From JABMRP01 sp964444795 (GTDB taxonomy: Bacteria > Planctomycetota > Planctomycetia > Pirellulales > Thermoguttaceae): a stretch of DNA of 60,873 bases. A program made the position numbers and the translations under genes. The notes beneath the pieces are model-generated. The model ran no database searches and was not told the origin of the DNA. It was given only the letters and a program-made list of their open reading frames with translations. Positions 42,148-50,537 of this stretch are shown here, piece after piece; the stretch's first letter is position 1, and the number at the start of each line of letters is the position of its first letter. The stretch is taken from contig CAYUIQ010000017.1 in the NCBI GenBank assembly GCA_964444795.1, positions 1 through 60,873 on the forward strand, written 5' to 3'.

Positions 42148-43935
42148 TCAGTCGAGCTTCCCCAGTGCTTCGGCCGCCGCTTTGCGAACCGTCGGGCTGG
42201 GGTCTTCCAGCGCGGCGATGAGCGCGGGCTTTGCGGATGCGGCCAACTTGCCGATGTCGCCCAAGGCAATGGCGCTTTCGATCCGCGCCACTTCGACTCC
42301 GGTGGTGAGCGCTTCGATTAGCATGGGAACCGCTCGGGCGGCAGCCGCCTCGTCGTCGGGCCGGATTCGCACGAGGGCCCAAATACTCGCCCGGGCCAGG
42401 CGAAGATCATCGCTGTCGTGAAGTTTCGCCAAAGTGTCCACTGCCCCCCCGGCGGCGGGTCCGATCTTAGCCAGGGCGAAACAGGCGCCCAGACAAACCT
42501 GGCCATCGGCGTCGGAAAGCGACTTAATCAACTCGGGCACGGCCGGTGCGGCGTCGGGGCCAATTTGCCCCAGCGTGAAGAAGACTTCGGTGCAATACGA
42601 TGCATCGGCCCCTTCGAGCGACGCGACCAAGGCCGTTACGGCGTCTTTGGCCTCGGGACCGATTTGCCCCAGAATCGCCACGGCGCCGTCGCGCAATGCT
42701 TCGTTGCCCAGAGCTTTGACGAGCATCGGGACCGCTTTGGCACCGAGTTGAGTCACTGCTTCGCGAGCAATCGCCTTAACCTGGGGGTCGACGTCGTCCA
42801 TCGCTCCCGCCATTGCCTCGGCGATGGCATCGGCCGACGCATCCAACTCACACAAGAGCCGGGCCGCGCCGAGCCGGGTGGTCAATTCCTCGCTTTCCAG
42901 GCTGGTTACGATCAGTTTCAACGCGGCGTCGACGACCTGTGCATCCTCGGGATGAATTCGGGCTTTGGCCCAGGCGGAGACGAGTTGCTGGAAGGCGTTG
43001 TCGCTCGCGCTGGCCTTCTCGACCGCCGCGGCACCCTCGGGCAGCCCGAGTTTTCCCAGCAAGTAAATCGCCGAGTAGCGCACGCCCGGGTGGCCGTCGT
43101 CGATCCGCTTGCTGATGGCTTCCACGGCAGCGCCGGCCGGTTCGCCGATGGCGGCCAGCGCCAGAACGGCTTCGCGACGGACATCCGGATTGGGATCTTC
43201 CAACAGGCCGGCCAACGCGGGCACGGCCTCGGCCGCATCGGGGCCGATCTCGGCCAATACGATGCATACCCAGTATCGGGCCGGTTCATCCTCCAAAGCG
43301 GCGATCAGCCTGGGCACCGATTCCTTGCCGCCACCGGCCAGCGATTCGATGATGTGGGCCGCGGCGGCCGGTTTGGCCTCGCTCAGCAGGTCGAGCAGGA
43401 GGGGACGGACCTGTTCGGGACTTGGGGCAATCGCCCGCAATGCGGAGACGGCCTGATGGCGGTTGACGGCGTAGGGATCGGCCAGCATGCCCACCACGTC
43501 GGGAACCGCCGACTCGGCCGCCTTGCCCATCCGACCCAACGCATGAATCATGTGGGCACGAACGCCCGGCACTTTGTCGCCAAGGCCCTTGACCAACGCG
43601 GGCACAGCCTCGGCAGCCGCGGGACCGATAGCCCCTAGAGCCCGAGCTGCGCGCCAGCGCATGTGTACGTCCTCCGAACCCAGAGCACCGGCCAGCGCGG
43701 CAACGGCCTCCGCCGAGTCGACACGTTCCCGGCCCAATGCATCGACTGCCTCGTGTCGAACCGCCGGATCGGCGTCGGCCATGGCCGCAATACGCCCGGC
43801 AGTGCCATCTGGCTGCGCGGCGGCCGGCTCCTCGCCCGAAGCGACCGTCGCGAGCCCGACCGCCAGCAACATCGCGAGTGTCCACCGCGCCGAAGCCCGA
43901 CCGATGCCTGCCAAACCAGTATTCACACAACTCAT
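42148..43935 (-). CDS. Secreted HEAT-repeat protein
   Basis: A 595-residue protein with a signal peptide (residues 1-34) and about 15 HEAT/PBS-lyase-type repeats of 35-39 residues through the whole mature part. The repeats share the pattern EAVPALVKALGD..P.VR..A..ALG.IG. The solenoid should give a binding surface; no catalytic domain is visible. The ATG at 43935 has GGGAG upstream; the frame extends to 44001 without a match. Neighbouring genes give no pathway. Highly repetitive DNA reflects the protein repeats. Confidence 0.88.
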   Translation of the reverse strand: MSCVNTGLAGIGRASARWTLAMLLAVGLATVASGEEPAAAQPDGTAGRIAAMADADPAVRHEAVDALGRERVDSAEAVAALAGALGSEDVHMRWRAARALGAIGPAAAEAVPALVKGLGDKVPGVRAHMIHALGRMGKAAESAVPDVVGMLADPYAVNRHQAVSALRAIAPSPEQVRPLLLDLLSEAKPAAAAHIIESLAGGGKESVPRLIAALEDEPARYWVCIVLAEIGPDAAEAVPALAGLLEDPNPDVRREAVLALAAIGEPAGAAVEAISKRIDDGHPGVRYSAIYLLGKLGLPEGAAAVEKASASDNAFQQLVSAWAKARIHPEDAQVVDAALKLIVTSLESEELTTRLGAARLLCELDASADAIAEAMAGAMDDVDPQVKAIAREAVTQLGAKAVPMLVKALGNEALRDGAVAILGQIGPEAKDAVTALVASLEGADASYCTEVFFTLGQIGPDAAPAVPELIKSLSDADGQVCLGACFALAKIGPAAGGAVDTLAKLHDSDDLRLARASIWALVRIRPDDEAAAARAVPMLIEALTTGVEVARIESAIALGDIGKLAASAKPALIAALEDPSPTVRKAAAEALGKLD

Positions 43936-44215
43936 GCGTCCGCTCCCTTGTCTCTTGTCTCTTGATGGGTCAGAATATAGGATTATAGGATATTGTAACA
44001 ACCGCTGGGCCGCTGGCCACTTGCAAAACGAGAAGTTTCGACCCCGATTTACCCCCCCGATTGGGGAATTTTACTGGCAGGGTCTTCAGACTGGTCCTAT
44101 ACTAGTAGCGACGAAGATTGGATACAATGCCGCGATCTTCAGACCGCGTTACGTATTTGACTACACTCATCAACCTGTGGGGAGCCCGCGAAATGGGCTT
44201 CACGGGAGCACGACC

Positions 44216-44857
44216 ATGAAATGTATCAGGATTCTCTCGATGGCGGTAGTGGCAGTGGGTATCAGTTCGGCCGACGCCCAATATGATCGCGGCGGCTGGG
44301 GCGGTAACAACTATTACCATTCCTCCACCGCGGCCGAAGGCGCGATGCGCGGGACGGCCGACGTGATGCGAGCGGCGGGAGATGCCAACATGAGCAACGC
44401 CGCTGCGCAGAACCTCTATCAGGAGGCCTACTCCAAGGAACTGGACAATCGCAAGAAGGCCACCAATACCTATTACGAAAACCGGGCCGCCTGGCAAACT
44501 CACCAGGATCAAGAGACCAAACTCCGTCAGGCCCGAGTCGCGGCCTACCAAACACGGATGCAGCCCGACCGTACGCACCCCTCGCAACTGGACCCGATCA
44601 CGGGCACGATCCGCTGGTCGAAAGTGCTCGGGGCGTCGATCTTCGATTCCCAGCGGGAAACGATGGAGGAGTTTTTCACCCAGCGCGCCCGATATGGCAG
44701 CATGCCGCGATCGGAGGCGGATCGGGTTGGAGAGGCGGCGAGGCAAATGCGCCGAATCCTGGCCGACAACAAGGAATTTCTCGACGCCGCGGACTACACG
44801 GCCGCCGGTAAGGAGATCGCTCGCCTGCAATTCGAGGCAAAGCTCCCCGTCGGGTAG
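44216..44857 (+). CDS. Secreted alpha-helical protein of unknown function
   Basis: A 213-residue exported protein with signal peptide MKCIRILSMAVVAVGISSADA (cleavage after about residue 21). A glycine-tyrosine-rich start (QYDRGGWGGNNYYHSS) follows, then a mainly helical, Gln- and Ala-rich body with possible coiled-coil at 75-115. I recognise planctomycete-type secreted proteins of similar layout but no named family. GGGAG precedes the ATG at 44216; the in-frame extension to 43550 overlaps the HEAT gene in antisense and is not real. A TATACT hexamer is present at 44098 without a good -35. Confidence 0.75.
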   Translation: MKCIRILSMAVVAVGISSADAQYDRGGWGGNNYYHSSTAAEGAMRGTADVMRAAGDANMSNAAAQNLYQEAYSKELDNRKKATNTYYENRAAWQTHQDQETKLRQARVAAYQTRMQPDRTHPSQLDPITGTIRWSKVLGASIFDSQRETMEEFFTQRARYGSMPRSEADRVGEAARQMRRILADNKEFLDAADYTAAGKEIARLQFEAKLPVG

Positions 44858-45126
44858 GTGGCGAGTTTCCCTCAGGCATCGCCGTTGACGTGCTGTTGGC
44901 AAACCGGCACGGCTTGATAGCCGCTGGTATCGTTCCGCGCACTCGTTCTATCGCGTGCGCCTTCGCTTGATTGTGTGTGCGCCGGCTCTCGGTGCGGCCC
45001 GCTCCGACGACATCCGTCTTCTCGCTGGTGATTGCCTTACGGCGAATTCACCCGTAGTATAGTGTGTCCGATCAGGGAACCGTCTCCCCACCGAAATTCT
45101 CCCAACCCGGTCCCAGGAGCCCCCCA

Positions 45127-46074
45127 ATGACGTACCGATCCATCTTACCTGTCGCACTTATCGTTCTGGTTTCCCCCGCCATAGCCGCGCCGCCGGCAGA
45201 CCGGCACGCTACGGACCGGCACGCTACAGACCGGCACGCTACAGACCGGCACGCTACGGATGAAGCGGCCATCCGCCAGGCAGTCGCCTCGTACGTCGCG
45301 GCCTTCAATCGGGGCGACGCGGAAGCCGTGGCTCGTCATTGGAGCGACCAGGGAGTCTATACAAATTCTTCGGGTCAGCAGTTCCAGGGACGCAAGGCCA
45401 TCGAGAAAGAGTTTACGGGCTACTTTTCCGAAAGCACGGGGCAAATTGTCGAAGTGGGCCACCCCACGATTCGCTTCATGACGCCCAATGTGGCGGTCGA
45501 AGAAGGCAGAGCCCGTGTTAGCCGCCGTGGCGAACGGCCCGCGGAAACCGGCTACGTTGCCATCCACGTGAAGCAAGCCGGAACGTGGAAACTCGATAGC
45601 GTCCGCGAGACGGTCGCGCCTCCCGAGCCGTCGCACTACGGCCGGTTGAAGGGCCTGGAGTGGATGATCGGCCGCTGGGTCGATCGCGACGAAAGCTCGA
45701 CGGTCGAAACCGTCTGCCAGTGGACCAAGAATAAGAATTTCATCACCCGGTCGTTCACCGTCTCGATCAAGGATCGTATCGACCTTGAGGGAACGCAGGT
45801 GATCGGCTGGGATCCGGCCGCTGGAGCCGTCCGCTCGTGGATGTTCGACTCGGAAGGCGGGTTCGGCGAGGCCCGCTGGTCACGAGAGGGAAACCGCTGG
45901 GTCATCAAGGCCTCCCGTACGTTGAAGGACGGGGAAAAGGCCTCCGCCGTCAACGTCCTGACCTACGTGGATCGCAATACGTTCACTTGGCAGTCGGTCG
46001 GTCGTGAGATCGACGGCCAACTGCAACCGAGTATCGACGAAGTCACGGTCGTGCGGAAACCATCGGACAACTGA
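45127..46074 (+). CDS. Secreted SnoaL/DUF4440-like protein
   Basis: A 315-residue exported protein. A signal peptide (residues 1-20) is followed by a spacer of four ATDRH-type repeats (about 25-44). Residues 45-165 match the SgcJ/EcaC-type NTF2-like fold: EAAIRQAVASYVAAFNRGDA, HWSDQGVY, FQGRKAIEKEF. The last 150 residues are a beta-rich domain with a lipocalin-like character (LEWMIGRWVD, then TVSIKDRIDLEGTQ). AGGAG lies before the ATG. The NTF2-like fold often binds small hydrophobic ligands; no enzyme activity is proven. Confidence 0.82.
   Translation: MTYRSILPVALIVLVSPAIAAPPADRHATDRHATDRHATDRHATDEAAIRQAVASYVAAFNRGDAEAVARHWSDQGVYTNSSGQQFQGRKAIEKEFTGYFSESTGQIVEVGHPTIRFMTPNVAVEEGRARVSRRGERPAETGYVAIHVKQAGTWKLDSVRETVAPPEPSHYGRLKGLEWMIGRWVDRDESSTVETVCQWTKNKNFITRSFTVSIKDRIDLEGTQVIGWDPAAGAVRSWMFDSEGGFGEARWSREGNRWVIKASRTLKDGEKASAVNVLTYVDRNTFTWQSVGREIDGQLQPSIDEVTVVRKPSDN
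45199..45258. repeat. 15-bp tandem repeat, four units
   Basis: GACCGGCACGCTAC(G/A) is repeated four times, differing only at the last base. It encodes the ATDRH repeats just after the signal peptide. Confidence 0.92.
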
Positions 46075-46098
46075 ACCAATAGGTCGCGAGGTGAAACT

Positions 46099-47487
46099 AT
46101 GAAGACGTTTACGTATTCCGTCATTGCCCTTGGGCTGGCCGTACCCCTTGTCGCCAGCGACGCGTTTGCCCGGGGCGGACCCCGCGGTGGCGGTGGAGGA
46201 GCGCGGCCTTCGATGAGCCGCAGTCCGTCGATGAGCCGCAGCCCGTCGATGTCGCGCCCCAGCGCACCGTCGATGAGCCGTCCTTCGATGTCGCGTCCCA
46301 GCGCGCCGTCAATTAGTCGCCCGAGCACGCCGTCGTTTAGCCGTCCGAGCACGGGAGCGATCCAGCGGCCCAGCACACCGTCGATTAGTCGGCCCAGCGC
46401 GCCGTCGATTAGTCGCCCGAGTACGCCGTCGATTAGCCGTCCGAGCACGGGAGCAATCCAGCGGCCCAGCACGGGAGCGATCCAACGGCCTAGCGTCGGG
46501 CAACCGGGCACTCGCCCCGGATTGGGGTCGGGAACCCGGCCGGCAACGCAGCCTTCGCGGAACGACCTTCAGCAATTCCTGAAGTTGCCCAGCCAAGGCA
46601 GTCCCTCGCAGTTGCCCGCCGGCGGCCAACGATCCGGAGTCGGTGACCGACCTGGAACCGGTGCCCGCCCGGGGCAATTGCCCGCCGACCGCCCCGGAGT
46701 CGGCGATCGGCCCGGAGTCGGTGATCGTCCCGGAGTCGGCGATCGGCCCGGAGTTGGTGACCGGCCGGGGCAATTGCCCGCCGACCGCCAGCAACAGCGC
46801 CACGATCGGGCGCAGAACATCCGCAACGACTTCAAGCATCACCACAATAACTACTTCTCCAGCAACTGGTGGAACAATCATCCTCGAGCGAGACACGCCC
46901 GGTGGCACTACCATGGTGGTCACCATCCTCACGGCTACTGGTGGCGACGGGCAACCTGGCGGGCCGTGACTGGCTGGTTCGTCTTCCGGTGGGCCACTCC
47001 CGTTCATTACACCTATGGCTCGGGCGGTACCGTCTACTACCAGGGCGATACGGTTTACGTCAACGGGGAGGCGGCCGCCACGTCCACCGAATACGCCCAA
47101 CAGGCCGGCGCGATCGCCGCCGCGGCTCCCGAGGTGGCCGAAGATCAGGTCGAATGGATGCCACTGGGTGTCTTCGCCTTAACGCACGAAGAGCAAGGCG
47201 CCGCCGACATGCTGATGCAACTGGTCGTCAGCAAGGAAGGCATTATCGCCGGAACCTACTTCAACACGCTCAACGACTCGTCGGAAGCCATCGAAGGCAT
47301 GGTCGACCAGGAGACCCAGCGCGCCGCCTGGACGATCGGCGAAAACAAGAACACGGTTCTGGAGACGGGCATCTACAATCTGACCGAAGACGAAACGCCC
47401 GTGCTGATCCACTTCGGCACGGAGAAAACGCAAACCTGGTTGATGGTGCGTCTGGAAGAGCCCGAAGAGGAGCAGGCACAACCGTAG
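46099..47487 (+). CDS. Mu-protocadherin-like Ser/Pro repeat surface protein
   Basis: A 462-residue exported protein. The signal peptide (1-25) is followed by a Gly-rich segment, then residues about 37-135 of imperfect SxSRPS and STGAIQRPS repeats. A second repeat block GVGDRP alternates with GQLPADRP at about 175-235. A His/Trp-rich, possibly structured segment (about 245-300) with HHHNNYFSSNWWNNHP follows. A final conserved domain at 325-455 begins GTVYYQGDTVYVNGEA. It resembles proteins annotated as mu-protocadherin in Rhodopirellula-type genomes. GAGGTG precedes the ATG. A surface or adhesion role is inference. Confidence 0.8.
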   Translation: MKTFTYSVIALGLAVPLVASDAFARGGPRGGGGGARPSMSRSPSMSRSPSMSRPSAPSMSRPSMSRPSAPSISRPSTPSFSRPSTGAIQRPSTPSISRPSAPSISRPSTPSISRPSTGAIQRPSTGAIQRPSVGQPGTRPGLGSGTRPATQPSRNDLQQFLKLPSQGSPSQLPAGGQRSGVGDRPGTGARPGQLPADRPGVGDRPGVGDRPGVGDRPGVGDRPGQLPADRQQQRHDRAQNIRNDFKHHHNNYFSSNWWNNHPRARHARWHYHGGHHPHGYWWRRATWRAVTGWFVFRWATPVHYTYGSGGTVYYQGDTVYVNGEAAATSTEYAQQAGAIAAAAPEVAEDQVEWMPLGVFALTHEEQGAADMLMQLVVSKEGIIAGTYFNTLNDSSEAIEGMVDQETQRAAWTIGENKNTVLETGIYNLTEDETPVLIHFGTEKTQTWLMVRLEEPEEEQAQP

Positions 47488-47491
47488 CGAT

Positions 47492-47515
47492 CGGTTTTGG
47501 AAACCGCTCTCTTTT
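47492..47515 (+). terminator. Rho-independent-like terminator
   Basis: CGGTTT (47492-47497) and AAACCG (47501-47506) form a short hairpin, followed at once by CTCTCTTTT. Confidence 0.45.
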
Positions 47516-47609
47516 CGGGAGCCGGGCGGTCGCCCCGTAAGAATTGCCGCGAAAGTCATTTGGGCTTCGACGGCCCAGGTTCATTCTCTAGACAAAGGGA
47601 GAGTACGCG

Positions 47610-49220
47610 ATGAGACTTACGGTTACCGCGCGTCGGCGCATCCCGGTGACGTTGCTCGGCGTTGCTGCGCTATTCATCTTGGCAGACAGCGCCCGGGCCA
47701 TCCAGCCCGACGCTCCGTTTGTGGACATGGCCAAGAGGAACCGCGACACATGGATTGCCGAGGACAAGCAGATCGACGCCAAGCTGGCGGCGCTGCAGAA
47801 GCGATTCGGTAAACGGCCGAACATCATTTACATCCTCAGCGACGACGTCGGCTGGGGTGAACTCGGCTGGCAAGGCGGAGGGAAACACCGCGGTACGCCC
47901 ACGCCCGAGTTGGACAAACTGGCGTTTGAGGGGATGCGATTCTGGACGGCCTATGCCGAGCCTTCGTGTACGCCCACGCGAATCGCCATCAACACGGGAC
48001 GCCATCCCGTGCGCACCGGACTGCTGAGCGTGCTCTGGCCGGGCCAGACCGAGGGACTTTCTCCGGAGGAAGTGACCGTCGCCGAACTGCTCTCGCAGGC
48101 CGGCTACCACACGGCCACCTGGGGCAAGTGGCATCTGGGCGAAATGCCGCATCAGGCTCCCGAAAACCAGGGCTACGACTATTCGTACTACGGCCTCTGG
48201 AACGGCGCCCCCTACGCCTGGCCCGATGCGACCGAGATGTACCAGGGCAAGACGCCCGCGGGCAGGGCAATGTTCTGGGACTTTCCCGGCGCCAAAGCGT
48301 ATGAAGAGAGAACGGGAATCAGTCTCAAACACGGCTTCTGCGAGGGGCGAAAGGGCCAGCCGCGCAAGCCCCTGTCCTTCCCCACGAGCCAGGCGGGGCT
48401 GCTGGACTTCGAAAAAGAGTGTGCCAGTCAGATTCGCGATTACATCAAAGAAAAGGCCAAATCGGACAAACCGTTCTTCATCTATTGGCCCACCTACACG
48501 CAACAAATCGCGGGCGATCCCGCGTCGCTAGGCAAACCCTTCGTCGACAAGCAGAACAATCAGGCCTCGTTCATGGCCATGCACAACGACCACGTGCGAA
48601 GTATCCTGGACACCTTGAAAGCGGAAGGCATCGCCGAGAACACGCTGGTCATCTGGTTCAGCGACAACGGCCCGATGTACGGCTTCTGGCCCACGGCCGG
48701 CTATACGTGGCTGCGGGGCGAGAAAGGCAAGGTCGAGGAAGGCGGCGTCCGTGTGCCCGCGATGGCCTGGTGGCCCGGCACGATCGCGGGAAATCAGGAT
48801 CCGGTCGACATCATCCACGTAACGGACCTCTTCACGACCGCCGCCCGTCTTGGCGGAGCAATGAAGTCGATCCCCAATGACCGAGTCACCGATGGAATCG
48901 ACCAGACGGCTCTTCTGCTGCTGGGCGAAGGACACGGCCGCCGGAATTTCATCTTCCACTACAGCGGCGGCATCCTCGGCGCGGTCCGCTGGGAAGAGTT
49001 CAAGGTGCATATCTTACCCGGCGGTGGCAGCCTTCCGCATATGGAGATGTACAACGTGATGCGCGATCCGGGAGAGAAGTACGGCGGGATGTATCACTAC
49101 CTGTTTGCGGTGACGCCGCTGCAGAACCTCATTAAGAGCCACCAGCGATTGATCCAGAAGTTCCCGCATCGGGTATCGAAAACCATGCCCGAAGGCGCGG
49201 AGATCACACCGCACGACTGA
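47610..49220 (+). CDS. Secreted Cys-type arylsulfatase
   Basis: A 536-residue sulfatase. Signal peptide residues 1-30. The metal motif NIIYILSDDVGWG lies at 71-83. The active-site motif is CTPTR from Cys120, which should become formylglycine. GKWHLGEMPH is near 172 and SDNGPM near 350. This motif form (SCTPTR) is that of the arylsulfatase A-type planctomycete branch. AGGGAGAG-type ribosome site precedes the ATG at 47610. It begins a cluster with a PAS-PP2C gene, a second arylsulfatase and a HAD hydrolase. Confidence 0.94.
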   Translation: MRLTVTARRRIPVTLLGVAALFILADSARAIQPDAPFVDMAKRNRDTWIAEDKQIDAKLAALQKRFGKRPNIIYILSDDVGWGELGWQGGGKHRGTPTPELDKLAFEGMRFWTAYAEPSCTPTRIAINTGRHPVRTGLLSVLWPGQTEGLSPEEVTVAELLSQAGYHTATWGKWHLGEMPHQAPENQGYDYSYYGLWNGAPYAWPDATEMYQGKTPAGRAMFWDFPGAKAYEERTGISLKHGFCEGRKGQPRKPLSFPTSQAGLLDFEKECASQIRDYIKEKAKSDKPFFIYWPTYTQQIAGDPASLGKPFVDKQNNQASFMAMHNDHVRSILDTLKAEGIAENTLVIWFSDNGPMYGFWPTAGYTWLRGEKGKVEEGGVRVPAMAWWPGTIAGNQDPVDIIHVTDLFTTAARLGGAMKSIPNDRVTDGIDQTALLLLGEGHGRRNFIFHYSGGILGAVRWEEFKVHILPGGGSLPHMEMYNVMRDPGEKYGGMYHYLFAVTPLQNLIKSHQRLIQKFPHRVSKTMPEGAEITPHD

Positions 49221-49299
49221 GTGGTTCGCGTTGCTCCAGCAGGCACCTCGCCCGTGCGCTCACGGACAGTCGCTACAGCCCCCTTGAGAACACCCTGCC

Positions 49300-50418
49300 A
49301 TGGAAAGCCTCTCGCGGATGGACGTCAAGGCTATTATCGACTCGCTGGGCGACGGCGTCTACGTCTGCGACTCGGACCGCAGAATCACCTACTGGAGCAA
49401 GTCGGCCGAAAGGATCACGGGTTGGACGGCGGAGGACGTCCTGGGAATCCAGTGTTTTGACAATGTTCTGTGCCACATCGACAAGGACGGCCATCCATTG
49501 TGTGGAGAGGAGTATTGCCCTCTGCATCGGGCCATGATCACCGACTCCAGCAGCAAAGGCTCGTTGCTGGTGTACGCCCAGGCAAAGAGCGGTGATCGGA
49601 TACCGATGCACGTAGCGGTTGCCCCCATCCGCGACGGAGCAGGGCGAGTTATCGGCGGGGTGGAGACCTTCCGCGACGCTTCTGCCGAAGTGCATGACCT
49701 GGAGAAGGCAAAAACGATCCAACAACTCGCCCTGCAAAGCGATGTACCCACCGATGCCCGAGTTCGGTTTACCACACACTACGTCCCCCAGGGGATCGTC
49801 GGCGGCGACTACTATGGCATCAAGAAACTCGACGGCGACCGATACGGCCTGATGCTGGCCGATGTGATGGGGCATGGCATCGCGGCGGCCCTCTATACCA
49901 TGCATCTCAGTTCCTTGTGGGAACGCTATCACCCCCTGCTGGCCAGTCCGGTCGAGTTTGCCGGCAAAGTGAACAACGATCTGGCTCGAGTCGTCCAAGG
50001 CGAGGGGTCCTTTGCCACGGCCGTGTGCGGACTGATCGATCTGGAAAACCGGGTCTTTCGCTTCACCAGCGCGGGAGCCCCACAGGTGCTGCTGATGCAC
50101 GGCGACGGAACATACGAATGGCTGGAAAACCCGGGGTTGCCGCTGGCCGTTATGGAAGACGTTCCTTACGAGGAGGCAAGCGCGGAAATTCGCCAAGGCG
50201 ACAGCATTCTGCTCTTCAGCGATGGCGCCCTGGAGATTGAAAACGCCGCCGGGGAACTCCTGGGGGTTGAAGGACTGATCGGCATACTCACAGAGCAGGG
50301 ATATCCCCAGGCCGGCATCCGCATGGATGCCCTTGAAGAGGCGCTTTTGAAATATTCCAATTCGATCCGCCTCGATGACGACCTGAGCCTGATTGAAGTC
50401 CGTTTTGGCATTTTGTGA
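49300..50418 (+). CDS. PAS-PP2C (SpoIIE/RsbU-type) phosphatase
   Basis: A 372-residue protein. Residues about 8-130 are a PAS sensor domain (IIDSLGDGVYVCDSDRRITY, then WSKSAERITGW) with extra cysteines (CFDNVLCHI, CGEEYC) that could bind metal. Residues about 150-372 are a PPM/PP2C-type serine phosphatase: GGDYYG, LADVMGHGIAAAL, SAGAPQVLL, FSDGALE and the terminal DDLSLIEVRF provide the metal-binding Asp residues. It would dephosphorylate a partner in a sigma/anti-sigma-type or STAS switch. No partner gene is adjacent. It lies between two sulfatase genes on the same strand. Start at ATG 49300 or Met7. Confidence 0.9.
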   Translation: MESLSRMDVKAIIDSLGDGVYVCDSDRRITYWSKSAERITGWTAEDVLGIQCFDNVLCHIDKDGHPLCGEEYCPLHRAMITDSSSKGSLLVYAQAKSGDRIPMHVAVAPIRDGAGRVIGGVETFRDASAEVHDLEKAKTIQQLALQSDVPTDARVRFTTHYVPQGIVGGDYYGIKKLDGDRYGLMLADVMGHGIAAALYTMHLSSLWERYHPLLASPVEFAGKVNNDLARVVQGEGSFATAVCGLIDLENRVFRFTSAGAPQVLLMHGDGTYEWLENPGLPLAVMEDVPYEEASAEIRQGDSILLFSDGALEIENAAGELLGVEGLIGILTEQGYPQAGIRMDALEEALLKYSNSIRLDDDLSLIEVRFGIL

Positions 50419-50537
50419 CTCCTCACCAACCTCGGGGAAAAACCGATTCCAGCCGTTGTAAGCGTCGGCCGCGCGTGATATAGCGCCGTTCTCGCTTTCG
50501 CCCGGGAAACCTGTTCTTACAGAAGAAGGAGAGTAAC

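Noticed and set aside
42434..43638. Plus-strand open frame of 406 residues
   Set aside because: It is the antisense shadow of the HEAT-repeat gene.
42148..43935. Possible tandem gene duplication or assembly artefact in the HEAT gene
   Set aside because: The DNA repetition follows the 35-39-residue protein repeats and unit copies are well diverged, so it is a normal solenoid gene.
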